Positions 26,710-35,655 of a stretch of DNA of 64,000 nucleotides are shown in pieces. Each line of letters begins with the position of its first letter. Positions within the stretch are counted from its first letter, which is position 1. The stretch is taken from assembly GCA_041875495.1 (NCBI GenBank), contig CP112982.1, positions 620,001 through 684,000 of the forward strand, read 5' to 3'. The translations under genes were made by a program, and so were the position numbers. The notes under the pieces are model-generated. The model did no database searches. It saw nothing but the letters and a program-made list of their open reading frames with translations, and was not told the DNA's origin. The stretch comes from Halomonas sp. CH40. Lineage in GTDB: Bacteria; Pseudomonadota; Gammaproteobacteria; Pseudomonadales; Halomonadaceae.

Positions 26710-27456
26710 TTAGCGTGCTGGCTGCCAATCTGAAAGATGCTCAAATTGGCCGGTAAAGCGTTTGGGGCGTGGAAAGGCGAGATCGCCAAATTTGCTGGTA
26801 CCCAGCCCCAGGCCGACCAGCGCTTCGGCGAGCTTGACCGCTGCTGTCACACCCTCCAGAACGGGAAGGCCCACCTCACGAGAGATCGTCTCGGTCAGAT
26901 CAGCCATGCCCCCGCAGCCCAGTACAATGGCGCCGATATTGTCTTCATCCCGGGCGCGCTGGCACTCGGCAATGATGCGCTCAAGTGCTGCATCGCTATT
27001 TTCTTCCAGATCCAGCACCGGAATTTCCGCCGCGCGCACCCGCCGACAGTGCTGGGAAAACCCGTACTGCTCAAGCAGGTGTTCAGCAATGATGCCGGTG
27101 CGCCCCAGAGTGGTGACGATTGAAAAACGCGTACTGATCAGGGTGGCCATATGAAAGGCCGCTTCGGCAATACCCACCACCGGAGCACGGGTAAGCTCGC
27201 GTGCGGCCAGCAGGCCCGGGTCGCCAAAGCAGGCAATCACATAGGCGTCGGTGGCGTCACGCTCACCCTTGATGATTTCTTCGGCCACGCCGACGGCACT
27301 GATGGCCTCGTCAAAATGGCTTTCAATCGAGACCGGCCCGGCATCAGGTTGCGTCGCCACGATATGCGTCCCCGGCGCTGCCACCCTTTGAGCGGCCTCG
27401 CCAATGGTTTGCGTCATACCGTGAGTAGTATTGGGGTTAATGATGCGTAGCTTCAT
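26710..27456 (-). CDS. hpxA: Allantoin/hydantoin racemase (Asp/Glu racemase superfamily)
   Basis: 248-residue cofactor-independent racemase. The two catalytic cysteines of the superfamily are at Cys76 (ACFGDPG) and Cys181 (VLGCGGM), and RIINPNTTHGMT at the N-terminus is typical of hydantoin racemases. HpxA of Klebsiella, in this family, interconverts allantoin enantiomers, and the neighbouring allantoinase (puuE, divergent) and NCS1 permeases make allantoin the likely substrate. The specific name rests on context; hydantoin racemase is the safe call. It is divergent from puuE across a 325-bp spacer with paired palindromes. Confidence 0.83.
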   Translation of the reverse strand: MKLRIINPNTTHGMTQTIGEAAQRVAAPGTHIVATQPDAGPVSIESHFDEAISAVGVAEEIIKGERDATDAYVIACFGDPGLLAARELTRAPVVGIAEAAFHMATLISTRFSIVTTLGRTGIIAEHLLEQYGFSQHCRRVRAAEIPVLDLEENSDAALERIIAECQRARDEDNIGAIVLGCGGMADLTETISREVGLPVLEGVTAAVKLAEALVGLGLGTSKFGDLAFPRPKRFTGQFEHLSDWQPAR

Positions 27457-27484
27457 GAATCATCCAGAACGATAAAGGGTAATC

Positions 27485-27494
27485 TTGTATACAA
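27485..27494. promoter_or_regulatory. Palindromic operator TTGTATACAA, racemase side
   Basis: Perfect 10-bp palindrome 29 bp upstream of the racemase ATG, identical to the site at 27679. TTGTATACAA-like sites are commonly bound by GntR-family regulators. Binding by the FCD regulator at 22857 is a guess from proximity. Confidence 0.62.
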
Positions 27495-27678
27495 AATAGA
27501 TTTCTTTTATGTGCAGTACAAGAGAGTAGCAGGGTGTAAGGAGGTGCATTTTTCAGCCAACGAGCGGATAAAACGGCGAAAGAAAAGGAATTTTGTATAT
27601 ATATAAAGGTTTTACTGGATGGCTAGACCTTGGTATCAAAATATTATAAAACAGTGTTTGAATATATGTGGCCTTAAT

Positions 27679-27688
27679 TTGTATACAA
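27679..27688. promoter_or_regulatory. Palindromic operator TTGTATACAA, puuE side
   Basis: Second perfect copy of the palindrome, 94 bp upstream of the puuE ATG. Two identical palindromes in one 325-bp divergent spacer suggest joint control of uptake/racemase and degradation genes. Confidence 0.62.
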
Positions 27689-27781
27689 GTTAGCTGCTAT
27701 ATTGATCTGAGTTTACTCAGCTTGGTGATATCTTCACTTGTGAAGCTGTTATGTCCTGCAACCCATTTGTGAGAGTGTTTT

Positions 27782-28720
27782 ATGCCTGTGGATACCCTGT
27801 CGGAATACCCGCGTGATCTTATCGGCTACGGCCGTCAGCCACCTCAGGCCAACTGGCCCGGCAAGGCCCGCATTGCCGTTCAGTTTGTGCTCAACTATGA
27901 GGAAGGCGGTGAAAACTGCGTGCTGCACGGCGACGCGGGGTCAGAGCAGTTTCTTTCCGAGATTATTGGTGCGCAGAGTTATCCTGACCGTCACCTGAGT
28001 ATGGAATCCATCTACGAGTATGGTTCGCGGGCAGGCGTGTGGCGGATTCTGCGCGAGTTTGAAAAACGTGATCTGCCGCTCACCGTGTTTGGCGTTGCCA
28101 TGGCGCTGGAGCGTCATCCCGACGTGGCCATGGCGTTCAAGGAGCTTGGGCATGAAATTGCCTGCCACGGCTATCGCTGGATTCACTATCAGGAAGTGCC
28201 TGAGGCGGTTGAACGTGATCATCTGCATAAGGCAATGGCCATATTCCAAAAGCTCTATGGCGAAAAGCCCCAGGGCTGGTATACCGGACGGGATAGCCCG
28301 AACACCCGCCGCTTGATTGTTGATGAAGGCGGCTTTCTCTACGATAGCGATTATTACGGCGATGACCTGCCATTCTGGACGCAGGTGACGGATAGCCAGG
28401 GGCGCGAGCATGACCATCTGATTGTGCCCTACACCCTGGATACCAACGATATGCGCTTTGCAGCCCCCCAGGGGTTTAATACCGCCGAGCACTTTTTTAC
28501 TTACCTGCGCGATGCTTTTGATGTGCTCTATGCCGAAGGTGGCAAGTCGCCCAAGATGCTTTCAATAGGCATGCACTGCCGCCTGCTTGGGCGCCCTGGG
28601 CGTTTTCGCGCATTGCAGCGTTTTCTGGATTACATTGAAGCCCATGACCATGTCTGGGTTGCCCGTCGTGTGGATATTGCCCGCCACTGGGCTGAACACC
28701 ATCCTGCGCCTAATCGCTAA
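27782..28720 (+). CDS. puuE: Allantoinase PuuE (polysaccharide deacetylase family)
   Basis: 312-residue metal-independent allantoinase that opens allantoin to allantoate. It belongs to the polysaccharide deacetylase (NodB) fold, not the amidohydrolase allantoinases. Recognisable blocks are RDLIGYGRQPPQANWPGKARIA at the start, LNYEEGGENCVLHGD, the GHEIACHGYRWIHYQ motif and GWYTGRDSPNTRRL. The length matches the family. It is first of three ureide genes, 9 nt before allE. The substrate would come through the NCS1 permease and be racemised by the divergent racemase. Confidence 0.93.
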   Translation: MPVDTLSEYPRDLIGYGRQPPQANWPGKARIAVQFVLNYEEGGENCVLHGDAGSEQFLSEIIGAQSYPDRHLSMESIYEYGSRAGVWRILREFEKRDLPLTVFGVAMALERHPDVAMAFKELGHEIACHGYRWIHYQEVPEAVERDHLHKAMAIFQKLYGEKPQGWYTGRDSPNTRRLIVDEGGFLYDSDYYGDDLPFWTQVTDSQGREHDHLIVPYTLDTNDMRFAAPQGFNTAEHFFTYLRDAFDVLYAEGGKSPKMLSIGMHCRLLGRPGRFRALQRFLDYIEAHDHVWVARRVDIARHWAEHHPAPNR

Positions 28721-28729
28721 AGGTCAATC

Positions 28730-29554
28730 ATGCACCCATCACCTTACTATGCGCCCCAGGGCGGGCATCCGCCGCAAACGCAGTTGACCGCTGACCGCGC
28801 AGTCTTCACCGAGGCTTATGCGCTGATTCCCAAGGGCGTCATGCGCGATATCGTCACCAGCTACCTGCCTTTCTGGGAAAAAACCCGCCTGTGGGTGCTG
28901 GCTCGGCCGCTGTCCGGTTTTGCGGAAACCTTTTCACAGTACATTATGGAAGTGCAGCCTGAAGGGGGCAGCCACAAGCCTGAGCTGGACCCCAGGGCCG
29001 AAGGCGTGCTGTTTATCGTGGAGGGGGAGCTGACGCTGTCGCTGGAGGGTAATCGGCATCTGATGCAGCCGGGCGGCTATGCGTTTATCCCTCCCGGCAG
29101 CCGCTGGCAGGTGCGCAATGCGTCAGCCGCGCCGGTACGTTTTCACTGGATTCGCAAAGCCTACGCCTTTGTGGATGGCTTGGAGGTGCCTGACCCCTTT
29201 GTCACCAACGAGCAGACCATTACGCCGATTGAAATGCCCGGCACCGAAGGGCGCTGGGCAACGACGCGCTTTGTCGACCCCGCTGACGTTCGCCATGATA
29301 TGCACGTCAATATCGTCACCTTCCAGCCCGGGGGTGTGATCCCTTTTGATGAGACCCATGTGATGGAACATGGCCTTTACGTGCTGGAAGGCAAGGCGGT
29401 CTATCACCTCAATCAGCAGTGGGTGGAAGTCGAAGCCGGTGATTTCATGTGGCTGCGTGCCTTCTGCCCCCAAGCCTGTTACGCCGGTGGCCCGGGCCCG
29501 TTTCGCTACCTGCTCTACAAGGACGTTAACCGCCACGCAGCGCTAACGCTTTAG
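28730..29554 (+). CDS. allE: (S)-ureidoglycine aminohydrolase (bicupin)
   Basis: 274-residue bicupin that releases ammonia from ureidoglycine to give ureidoglycolate. The first cupin spans roughly residues 65-150 (VLFIVEGELTLSLEG, YAFIPPGSRW) and the second about 185-265 (FDETHVMEHGLYVLEGKAVYHLN, with His/Glu metal ligands). It is homologous to E. coli AllE (formerly YlbA). It lies between puuE and allA. The enzyme that would make its substrate from allantoate (AllC/HpxK type) is not in the window. Confidence 0.92.
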   Translation: MHPSPYYAPQGGHPPQTQLTADRAVFTEAYALIPKGVMRDIVTSYLPFWEKTRLWVLARPLSGFAETFSQYIMEVQPEGGSHKPELDPRAEGVLFIVEGELTLSLEGNRHLMQPGGYAFIPPGSRWQVRNASAAPVRFHWIRKAYAFVDGLEVPDPFVTNEQTITPIEMPGTEGRWATTRFVDPADVRHDMHVNIVTFQPGGVIPFDETHVMEHGLYVLEGKAVYHLNQQWVEVEAGDFMWLRAFCPQACYAGGPGPFRYLLYKDVNRHAALTL

Positions 29555-29565
29555 GATGGAACACC

Positions 29566-30060
29566 ATGCTCGAACTGATTGCTGAACCCCTGACCGCTGA
29601 AGCCTTTGCTCCCTTTGGCGAGGTCATCGATGCCCGTACGTCAGCGTCATTCCCCATCAATGCTGGCCGCACCCAGCGCCATCACGATCTGGCGACGGTA
29701 CAGACCCTGGGGGAAAACGCCCGACCCCTGATCAGTCTCTTTGTCAGCCAGCCAGTGACCCTGCCCCTGGAGCTGACGTTTCTTGAGCGTCACCCGCTGG
29801 GCAGCCAGGCCTTTATGCCGCTGCACGAGGAGCGCTTTATTGTTGTCGTGGCGCCGCCCGGAGAAAACATTGACGCGGCCGATGTGCGCGCTTTTGTGAC
29901 CGACGGCCGTCAAGGTGTGAACTACCGGGCGGGAACCTGGCATGCGATTCAGTCAGTGCTCGATCGGGAAGGCGAGTTTCTGGTGGTTGACCGTGGCGGC
30001 GAGGGCGATAATTGCGATGAGTATCCATTGCTCATGCGGATCAGGTTGGCACTGGCATAA
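29566..30060 (+). CDS. allA: Ureidoglycolate lyase AllA
   Basis: 164-residue cupin-fold enzyme that splits ureidoglycolate into glyoxylate and urea, the last step of the ureide pathway. FAPFGEVID near the N-terminus, FLERHPLGSQAFMPL and VNYRAGTWHAIQSVL are family blocks, the last with the HxxxLH-like metal region. AGGATGGA precedes the ATG. It follows allE by 11 nt, and the ureide operon ends here. Glyoxylate produced could enter central metabolism together with the product of GlcDEF. Confidence 0.93.
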   Translation: MLELIAEPLTAEAFAPFGEVIDARTSASFPINAGRTQRHHDLATVQTLGENARPLISLFVSQPVTLPLELTFLERHPLGSQAFMPLHEERFIVVVAPPGENIDAADVRAFVTDGRQGVNYRAGTWHAIQSVLDREGEFLVVDRGGEGDNCDEYPLLMRIRLALA

Positions 30061-30204
30061 CGTCATGATCGTAACCGTCATCTTGATGGCGCTACAATGC
30101 TAGGCTAGAAGATGGTCGGTTAAAGCCTGATGTTTCTGAGTGCTTAATAAAGGCAGTTTCAGAAACGTTTTTTAGACAGTTTATCTGCATACCCTGGGAG
30201 CTTT

Positions 30205-31683
30205 ATGAACGCACTGCATTATTCCTCTATTCGTCGCACCAAAATTGTCGCCACCCTGGGGCCAGCCAGTGATCGCGAAGGTGTGCTTGAAGCCATGCTG
30301 GCGGCAGGGGTGGATGTGGTGCGGCTGAATTTCTCCCACGGCAGCCCCGAAGACCATCAGCGCCGTTTGCAGGCAGTACGGGAAACCGCCGCCCGCCTGG
30401 GCCGCAGCGTTGCAGCACTGGGCGACCTGCAGGGGCCGAAGATTCGCATTGCCCGCTTCAAGGAAGGTGCGGTGGTGTTGAAGGAAGGCGAGCCCTTTAC
30501 CCTCGATATGGCGCTTGATAGCGATGCAGGCGATACCCAGCGGGTAGGCTGTGACTATAAGACGCTAGCAGATGATGTCAGCGCAGGCGACCGTTTGCTG
30601 TTGGATGATGGCCGTCTGGTGCTGGATGTCACTGGCGTAGAAGGAAAGCAAGTGCTCACCCGGGTTGTCGTGGGTGGCAAGCTTTCCAATAACAAAGGCA
30701 TCAACAAGCAGGGCGGTGGCCTGTCGGCGCCCGCACTGACGGAAAAAGACAAGCAGGACCTGAAAACCGCCGTTGCCATTGGCGTTGACTACCTGGCTAT
30801 CTCATTTCCCCGCTCGGCACAGGATATGTTGGAAGCGCGTAAGCTGCTGGGCGAGGCAGGCGCTGACATTGGTCTGGTGGCCAAGATGGAGCGGGCAGAG
30901 GCGGTGATGGATGAAGCCACCATGGACGGGATTATTGAAGCTTCCGAGGCCGTCATGGTAGCGCGGGGCGATCTGGGCGTTGAAATTGGTGATGCCAAGC
31001 TGGTGGGTATTCAGAAGCAGCTGATCAAACGCGCGCGCACCCTGAATCGTGCGGTCATCACGGCGACGCAGATGATGGAAAGCATGATCAGTGCGCCGCT
31101 GCCCACCCGCGCTGAAGTGTTTGATGTGGCCAATGCCGTGCTGGACAGCAGCGATGCGGTCATGCTGTCAGCAGAAACCGCTGCAGGAGATTACCCGGTG
31201 GAGACCGTCGAGGCGATGGCGCGGGTCTGTCTGGGCGCCGAGCGGGAAAAAATTGCCCAGGAATCCGGCCACCGTATTCATGAGGGTTTTTTGCGCGCGG
31301 ATGAAACCATAGCGCTGTCTGCCATGTATGCGGCCAACCATATGCAGGGCGTCACGGCGATTGCCTGCATGACCGCTTCGGGCTACACCCCGCTGATTGC
31401 CTCACGGATTCGTTCCGGGTTACCGATTGTCGGGCTGGCGCATAACCCGATTGCCCAGCGCCGTATGGCTCTGTATCGCGGCGTGGTGTCGTTGCCGTTT
31501 GATACCTCTGAAATGAGTGCCACTGAGTTAAATGACCGCGCCCTGTCATTGCTGGTGGCGCAGTGCATTGTCGCCCCGGGTGACCATGTGATCCTGACCC
31601 GTGGCGACCATATGAACGCCCATGGCGGCACCAACACCATGAAAGTAATGACGATTACCGAACAGCACCTGGGTAAGGAGTGA
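30205..31683 (+). CDS. pyk: Pyruvate kinase
   Basis: 492-residue enzyme making pyruvate and ATP from phosphoenolpyruvate. [14 protein letters not shown] and [10 protein letters not shown] at the N-terminus, the catalytic Lys region ([11 protein letters not shown]) and the signature [11 protein letters not shown] are intact, with a C-terminal allosteric domain. Its length and start suit the type II (PykA) branch. GGGAG precedes the ATG. The stop is 3 nt before the modA ATG, an unusual tight link to molybdate transport. Confidence 0.95.
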   Translation: MNALHYSSIRRTKIVATLGPASDREGVLEAMLAAGVDVVRLNFSHGSPEDHQRRLQAVRETAARLGRSVAALGDLQGPKIRIARFKEGAVVLKEGEPFTLDMALDSDAGDTQRVGCDYKTLADDVSAGDRLLLDDGRLVLDVTGVEGKQVLTRVVVGGKLSNNKGINKQGGGLSAPALTEKDKQDLKTAVAIGVDYLAISFPRSAQDMLEARKLLGEAGADIGLVAKMERAEAVMDEATMDGIIEASEAVMVARGDLGVEIGDAKLVGIQKQLIKRARTLNRAVITATQMMESMISAPLPTRAEVFDVANAVLDSSDAVMLSAETAAGDYPVETVEAMARVCLGAEREKIAQESGHRIHEGFLRADETIALSAMYAANHMQGVTAIACMTASGYTPLIASRIRSGLPIVGLAHNPIAQRRMALYRGVVSLPFDTSEMSATELNDRALSLLVAQCIVAPGDHVILTRGDHMNAHGGTNTMKVMTITEQHLGKE

Positions 31684-31686
31684 ACC

Positions 31687-32475
31687 ATGCGCGGTCTTGT
31701 CACTGCCTCCTGCCTGTGGCTGGTAACCCTGTGTTTGCCTGCCAGCGTACAGGCACAGTCAGCGCCGCCGGTGGTGGCCGCCGCGTCGGATCTACAGTTT
31801 GCGCTGACCGAGGCAGCCGAACGTTTCGAGCAGCAGAGTGGCCATGCCTTGCGGCTTAATTTTGGCTCTTCCGGTAACTTCCGGCGTCAGATTGCCCAGG
31901 GCGCGCCGTTCGAGCTCTACCTTTCCGCCGATGAATCCTATGTGCTGGCGCTGCATCAGGAAGGCCATGTGCAGGATGAGGGTGTCATCTATGCGATTGG
32001 GCGCCTTGCCTGGCTACAGAGCCCCGGTACGGCTGAGCTTGATGAAGATAACCCCTTGGCCGCCGTGGAACAGGCGCTGGCTGCTCATCAGGCGGGTGAG
32101 CGCCAGCGGATTGCCCTGGCCAACCCGGAGCATGCTCCTTATGGCGTCGCCGCCAAGGAAGTGCTTGAGCATGCTGGGCTGTGGGAGGCGACGGCCGATT
32201 TGCATATTCTTGGCGAAAACGTTTCCCAGGCGGCGCAATACGCCCTTTCCGACGACGTCAGTGGTGGCCTGGTGGCCTATTCCCTGGCACTGGCGCCTGC
32301 ACTTGAAGCGCGCAGTGAGCACCTGCTGATTCCTGAGAGTTGGCACAACCCGCTGCGCCAGCGCATGGTGCTGACAAACCAGGCCGGTGAAGTAGCCGAA
32401 CAGTTCTATCAATGGCTTCAGCAGGACACCGGGCGGGCAATATTGAGTGACTATGGTTTTGTTGTGCCGCAATGA
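31687..32475 (+). CDS. modA: Molybdate ABC transporter periplasmic binding protein ModA
   Basis: 262-residue secreted substrate-binding protein. A signal peptide covers about residues 1-24 (cleavage after VQA). The oxyanion contacts of ModA are recognisable in AAASDLQFAL and FGSSGNFRRQI. AAGGAG lies 6 nt before the ATG. The gene overlaps modB by 4 nt (ATGA). It supplies molybdenum for molybdopterin enzymes; no Mo-enzyme gene with an obvious cofactor ligand is in the window. Confidence 0.93.
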   Translation: MRGLVTASCLWLVTLCLPASVQAQSAPPVVAAASDLQFALTEAAERFEQQSGHALRLNFGSSGNFRRQIAQGAPFELYLSADESYVLALHQEGHVQDEGVIYAIGRLAWLQSPGTAELDEDNPLAAVEQALAAHQAGERQRIALANPEHAPYGVAAKEVLEHAGLWEATADLHILGENVSQAAQYALSDDVSGGLVAYSLALAPALEARSEHLLIPESWHNPLRQRMVLTNQAGEVAEQFYQWLQQDTGRAILSDYGFVVPQ

Positions 32476-33143
32476 TGGATTGGGCAGCACTTTCTGTTTC
32501 TTTACGTCTGGCGGTACTGACCTGCCTGATTCTGCTGCCTTTGGGCATCTGGGCAGGGCGGGCACTGGCCTATGCGCGTTTCAAGGGGCGCGGGTTTTTT
32601 GAGGCGCTGGTGGCCTTGCCCCTGGTGTTGCCGCCGACGGTGCTGGGCTTCTACCTGTTGATGGCGTTCAGCCGCGATGCGCCCCTTGGTGCTTTTTGGG
32701 CCAGTGTGTTTGGCAGCGGCCTGAATTTTACCTTTACGGGTATTCTGTTGGCCTCGCTGGTCGCCAACCTGCCCTTTGCCATCCAGCCAATTCAGCGCGC
32801 CTTTGAAAATATCCCCGCCAATTTGCGAGAAGCGGCCTGGTGCAGTGGCCTGTCTCCCTGGCAAACCCTATGGCGGATTGAGTTGCCGCTGGTATGGCCG
32901 GGTTTGCTGTCGGCGTTTGCGCTGACCTTTGCGCATACCCTGGGCGAGTTTGGGGTTGTCCTGATGGTAGGCGGCTCTATCGATGCTGAAACGCGTACCC
33001 TGGCGATTGCCATCTATGACCGCATGCAGGCGTTTGACGAGGCAGCCGCTGCCCTGATGTCCGCCGTGCTGCTAAGCGTTTCGTTTATCACCATTGGTGT
33101 GGTGTACGGTCTGGCCGGGCGGCGCAGGAGGGTGCATGGCTGA
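32472..33143 (+). CDS. modB: Molybdate ABC transporter permease ModB
   Basis: 223-residue inner-membrane permease with five or six hydrophobic segments. The EAA loop is visible as LREAAWCSGLSPWQTLWRIELPL, and LPLVLPPTVLGFYLL is typical of ModB. It overlaps modA by 4 nt and modC by 8 nt, so translation of the three genes is coupled. Confidence 0.94.
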   Translation: MMDWAALSVSLRLAVLTCLILLPLGIWAGRALAYARFKGRGFFEALVALPLVLPPTVLGFYLLMAFSRDAPLGAFWASVFGSGLNFTFTGILLASLVANLPFAIQPIQRAFENIPANLREAAWCSGLSPWQTLWRIELPLVWPGLLSAFALTFAHTLGEFGVVLMVGGSIDAETRTLAIAIYDRMQAFDEAAAALMSAVLLSVSFITIGVVYGLAGRRRRVHG

Positions 33144-34275
33144 ACTGTCGCTACAGCTCGCCCAGCCGGGGCCGATTCCTTTACAGGCTGAGTTTGCCTG
33201 CCAGAGTGGCGAATTGCTGGCGTTGGTCGGCCCTTCTGGCAGCGGAAAAACCACCTTGCTGCGGGCCATTGCCGGTCTTTATCAGCCCGCTGAAGGGCTT
33301 ATCCGCTGTGGAGAAACATGCTGGTTTGATGCTCAGCGTAAGCACTCACTTAGGCCACAGCAGCGCCGAGTGGGGATTGTCTTTCAGGATTATGCGCTGT
33401 TTCCGCATCTGAGTGCGCGGGATAATATTGCCATACCGCTACGCCATCTGCCCAAGCCCGCTCAGGCCCATCGGGCCGAAGAATGGTTGGCGCGGGTCAA
33501 GCTCGAAGGGTTGGGAGGGCGGTTTCCCCATCAGCTATCGGGTGGCCAGCGTCAGCGGGTTGCGCTAGCGCGCGCCCTGGCACGGGAGCCTGAGGTGCTG
33601 CTGCTGGATGAGCCTTTTTCCGCCGTGGATCAGGTCACCCGCCGTCGCCTGCAGCGCGAACTGGCCTTGCTACGTCAGCAGATTGCCATTCCCATTGTGC
33701 TGGTGACCCATGACCTGACCGAAGCAGCGGCCCTGGCAGATACCATGTGCGTGCTACATAATGGCACCACCCTGCAAAGCGGCCCGCCAGAGGCGCTGTT
33801 TCGTCGTCCGGCATCATCTGCTGTGGCCAGGCTACTGGATCGCCATAACCTGTTTCGTGCCACGCTGAGACACTATCAGGGCCGCTACTGCCTTGAGTGG
33901 GGGCGTTTTCTGCTCGAAGTAAGTGCTGAGGTGCAAGCCCAGTTGGGAGGCTATAGGGTAGGTGACAAGCTGGAATGGTATCTGCCGCCTTCAGATATTG
34001 TGCTGCATCGCCGCGAGCGCCCTTCCAATGGCGAGCGGGAAAACCCGGTCGCCGCCATGGTCAGCGAAGTTGTCGCGCTTGGAGGGATGACATCGGTGGC
34101 CCTGAGGGTTGCCCATGGCGATATGCTACGGTTTGAAATCGGCACCCATGCGGCGCGTCGTAACCAGTTGGCGCCCGGCGCCATGGTGAAGGTGTCCTTG
34201 CTGGCATCCGGCATTCATGTGATGGGGCCGGTGGCCAATGAAGTATCCACATCCCCTGGCGTTTATGAAACCTGA
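33136..34275 (+). CDS. modC: Molybdate ABC transporter ATP-binding protein ModC
   Basis: 379-residue ATPase with the Walker A GPSGSGKTT, the Q-loop in FQDYALFPH, signature LSGGQRQR, Walker B VLLLDEPFSAVD and a switch histidine in VLVTHDLTEA. The C-terminal third (from about 290) is a Mop/TOBE oxyanion-binding domain. The frame opens 14 codons earlier, but ATG 33136 has AGGAGG 4 nt ahead and begins with MAELSLQL. It is followed by a Tat-exported DUF192 gene after 10 nt. Confidence 0.93.
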   Translation: MAELSLQLAQPGPIPLQAEFACQSGELLALVGPSGSGKTTLLRAIAGLYQPAEGLIRCGETCWFDAQRKHSLRPQQRRVGIVFQDYALFPHLSARDNIAIPLRHLPKPAQAHRAEEWLARVKLEGLGGRFPHQLSGGQRQRVALARALAREPEVLLLDEPFSAVDQVTRRRLQRELALLRQQIAIPIVLVTHDLTEAAALADTMCVLHNGTTLQSGPPEALFRRPASSAVARLLDRHNLFRATLRHYQGRYCLEWGRFLLEVSAEVQAQLGGYRVGDKLEWYLPPSDIVLHRRERPSNGERENPVAAMVSEVVALGGMTSVALRVAHGDMLRFEIGTHAARRNQLAPGAMVKVSLLASGIHVMGPVANEVSTSPGVYET

Positions 34276-34285
34276 GGAAACCACC

Positions 34286-34813
34286 ATGCATCTCAATCGC
34301 CGTGCATTTTTAACCGCCTCACTGGCAGTACCGCTTCTGGCGCTGGCCTGGCCGCTATCGGCACTGGCCACTACACCAGAAGCAGCTCCGCTTGAACGGA
34401 TGGCCTTGGCCGTGCATGGCGCTGAAGGGCCGCATCGTCTGGATGTTGAGGTCGCCCGCACGTCAGCGCAGCGCCAGCGTGGCCTGATGGGGCGGGAAAG
34501 CCTGCCAGCCGACCACGGCATGCTGTTTATGTACCCCCGCGAGCAATCCGGGCGTAATGGCTTCTGGATGTTTCAGACCCTGATTCCGCTGGATATTGCC
34601 TTTATCAACAGTGAAGGCACTATCGTGGCGATCAGAACCATGCAGCCGTGCGGCTCACCATCCCCCAGCGACTGCCGCTCCTACACGCCGGATACGCCCT
34701 ATGCGGCGGCGCTTGAAGTCAATGCCGGTTACTTCGCCCAACGGGGTATTCGCGAATGTGATTGCGTGGCCTTGCCGGTTACTAACGGTAGATGCGCCCA
34801 GGATAATGAATAG
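34286..34813 (+). CDS. DUF192 protein with Tat-type signal
   Basis: 175-residue exported protein. The N-terminus (LNRRAFLTASLAVPLLALAW) has a twin-arginine motif NRRAFL followed by a hydrophobic stretch and an ALA cleavage site, so Tat export is likely. The rest is a DUF192 domain (VARTSAQRQRGLMGRESLP, GMLFMYP, FWMFQTLIPLDIAFI). The function of DUF192 is unknown. It begins 10 nt after modC with GAGGAAA upstream, so it appears to belong to the pyk-modABC unit. Confidence 0.85.
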   Translation: MHLNRRAFLTASLAVPLLALAWPLSALATTPEAAPLERMALAVHGAEGPHRLDVEVARTSAQRQRGLMGRESLPADHGMLFMYPREQSGRNGFWMFQTLIPLDIAFINSEGTIVAIRTMQPCGSPSPSDCRSYTPDTPYAAALEVNAGYFAQRGIRECDCVALPVTNGRCAQDNE

Positions 34814-34909
34814 TTTTACGTCTGCCTTGTCGGGTTTTAATGTTATTAGTATATTTTTTCTGGTTATTTGTAATGTAAGCAGGTAATCAAAACTCGATGA
34901 GGAGACGTC

Positions 34910-35146
34910 ATGTTTTTTCCACCCCGTTATGCGCGCTGGGTTTTTGCGGTTCTGATGTCGATCTACATGGTGACATTGATGACATTCGTGATCACCTGGG
35001 CAAATACCGGTCTGGCCGAGGGCTTTCTGGGGCGCTGGTGGCGAGCCTTCTATATTGCGTGGCCAATTGCGTTCGCGCTGATTTTGATCGGCGCGCCGCA
35101 GTTGCAGAAGGCCACCGCCAAGCTGGTTAAAAAGCCTGAACAATAG
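34910..35146 (+). CDS. DUF2798 small membrane protein
   Basis: 78-residue protein with two hydrophobic segments (WVFAVLMSIYMVTLMTFVITW and YIAWPIAFALILIG) and the PPRYAR N-terminus characteristic of DUF2798. Function unknown. GAGGAGACG precedes the ATG. It stands alone, 96 bp after the DUF192 gene, and its own promoter is probably in that AT-rich gap. Confidence 0.82.
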   Translation: MFFPPRYARWVFAVLMSIYMVTLMTFVITWANTGLAEGFLGRWWRAFYIAWPIAFALILIGAPQLQKATAKLVKKPEQ

Positions 35147-35655
35147 TGCGTGAAACACCGCTTGTGGGCGCCTGCGATGAGGCGCTATGAGCGTATAAAA
35201 TCTTGTGTCGCCTACCTGAGAAGCCACTGTTTTCATAAAGTGTTTGAAAAAACAGGCATCTATGCCATGCTGAATTGAAAGCTAAAATTTTTAGACTGTT
35301 TATCGCCATATGAACAGTAGGCGACGAAACGTCGGTAGGTTCTAAACTTTTCTGTAATGCCTTATGCAACGTCGGCATAAAAAATAAACGCCTACCAACG
35401 CTTCAAGCCGTTAGACTCAGGTATAACCTGTAAAACGCGACGTAATGTTTTTGTTTGTTAATGCTTGCATATTCGCCAACAGGTTTTTTTTCGCTAAAGT
35501 AGCGTTTGCCAGCTAGCAAAGCTGGTGTGTTGAGTGCTTCATCTTGAAATGATGACCTGCAGCAACGGGTCGTCAGTAAAAAGAGTGCTGGCGGTGCTCT
35601 GTCACCACAGCACCATATGCGTCATCTAGATAACATCAAGAAAAGAGGTAAGCCA
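35147..35655. other. 509-bp non-coding region before the TAXI-TRAP operon
   Basis: No convincing gene. The left half has several inverted repeats (for example GTCGCCTAC and GTAGGCGAC about 100 bp apart). The right third contains three consecutive hairpins directly ahead of the transporter operon. It very likely holds the operon promoter and a long structured leader. Confidence 0.65.
35509..35613 (+). promoter_or_regulatory. Three-hairpin leader before the TAXI-TRAP operon
   Basis: Three stems follow one another: 35509-35525 (CCAGCT/AGCTGG), 35550-35575 (TGATGACC with GGTCGTCA, one GU pair) and 35585-35613 (GTGCTG/CAGCAC with inner GGTG/CACC). The last ends 42 bp before the ATG of the binding-protein gene. 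No known riboswitch class is recognised. Confidence 0.5.

Larger units (their letters stand above)
27457..27781. other. Divergent promoter region, racemase / puuE
   Basis: 325 bp, clearly more AT-rich than its surroundings, without a gene. It contains two perfect TTGTATACAA palindromes near its two ends and a third degenerate site around 27592. It must hold the promoters of both divergent transcripts. Confidence 0.75.

Noticed and set aside
35127..35378. Possible 83-residue minus-strand gene in the spacer before the TAXI operon
   Set aside because: No ribosome site, no recognisable features, overlaps the DUF2798 gene end.
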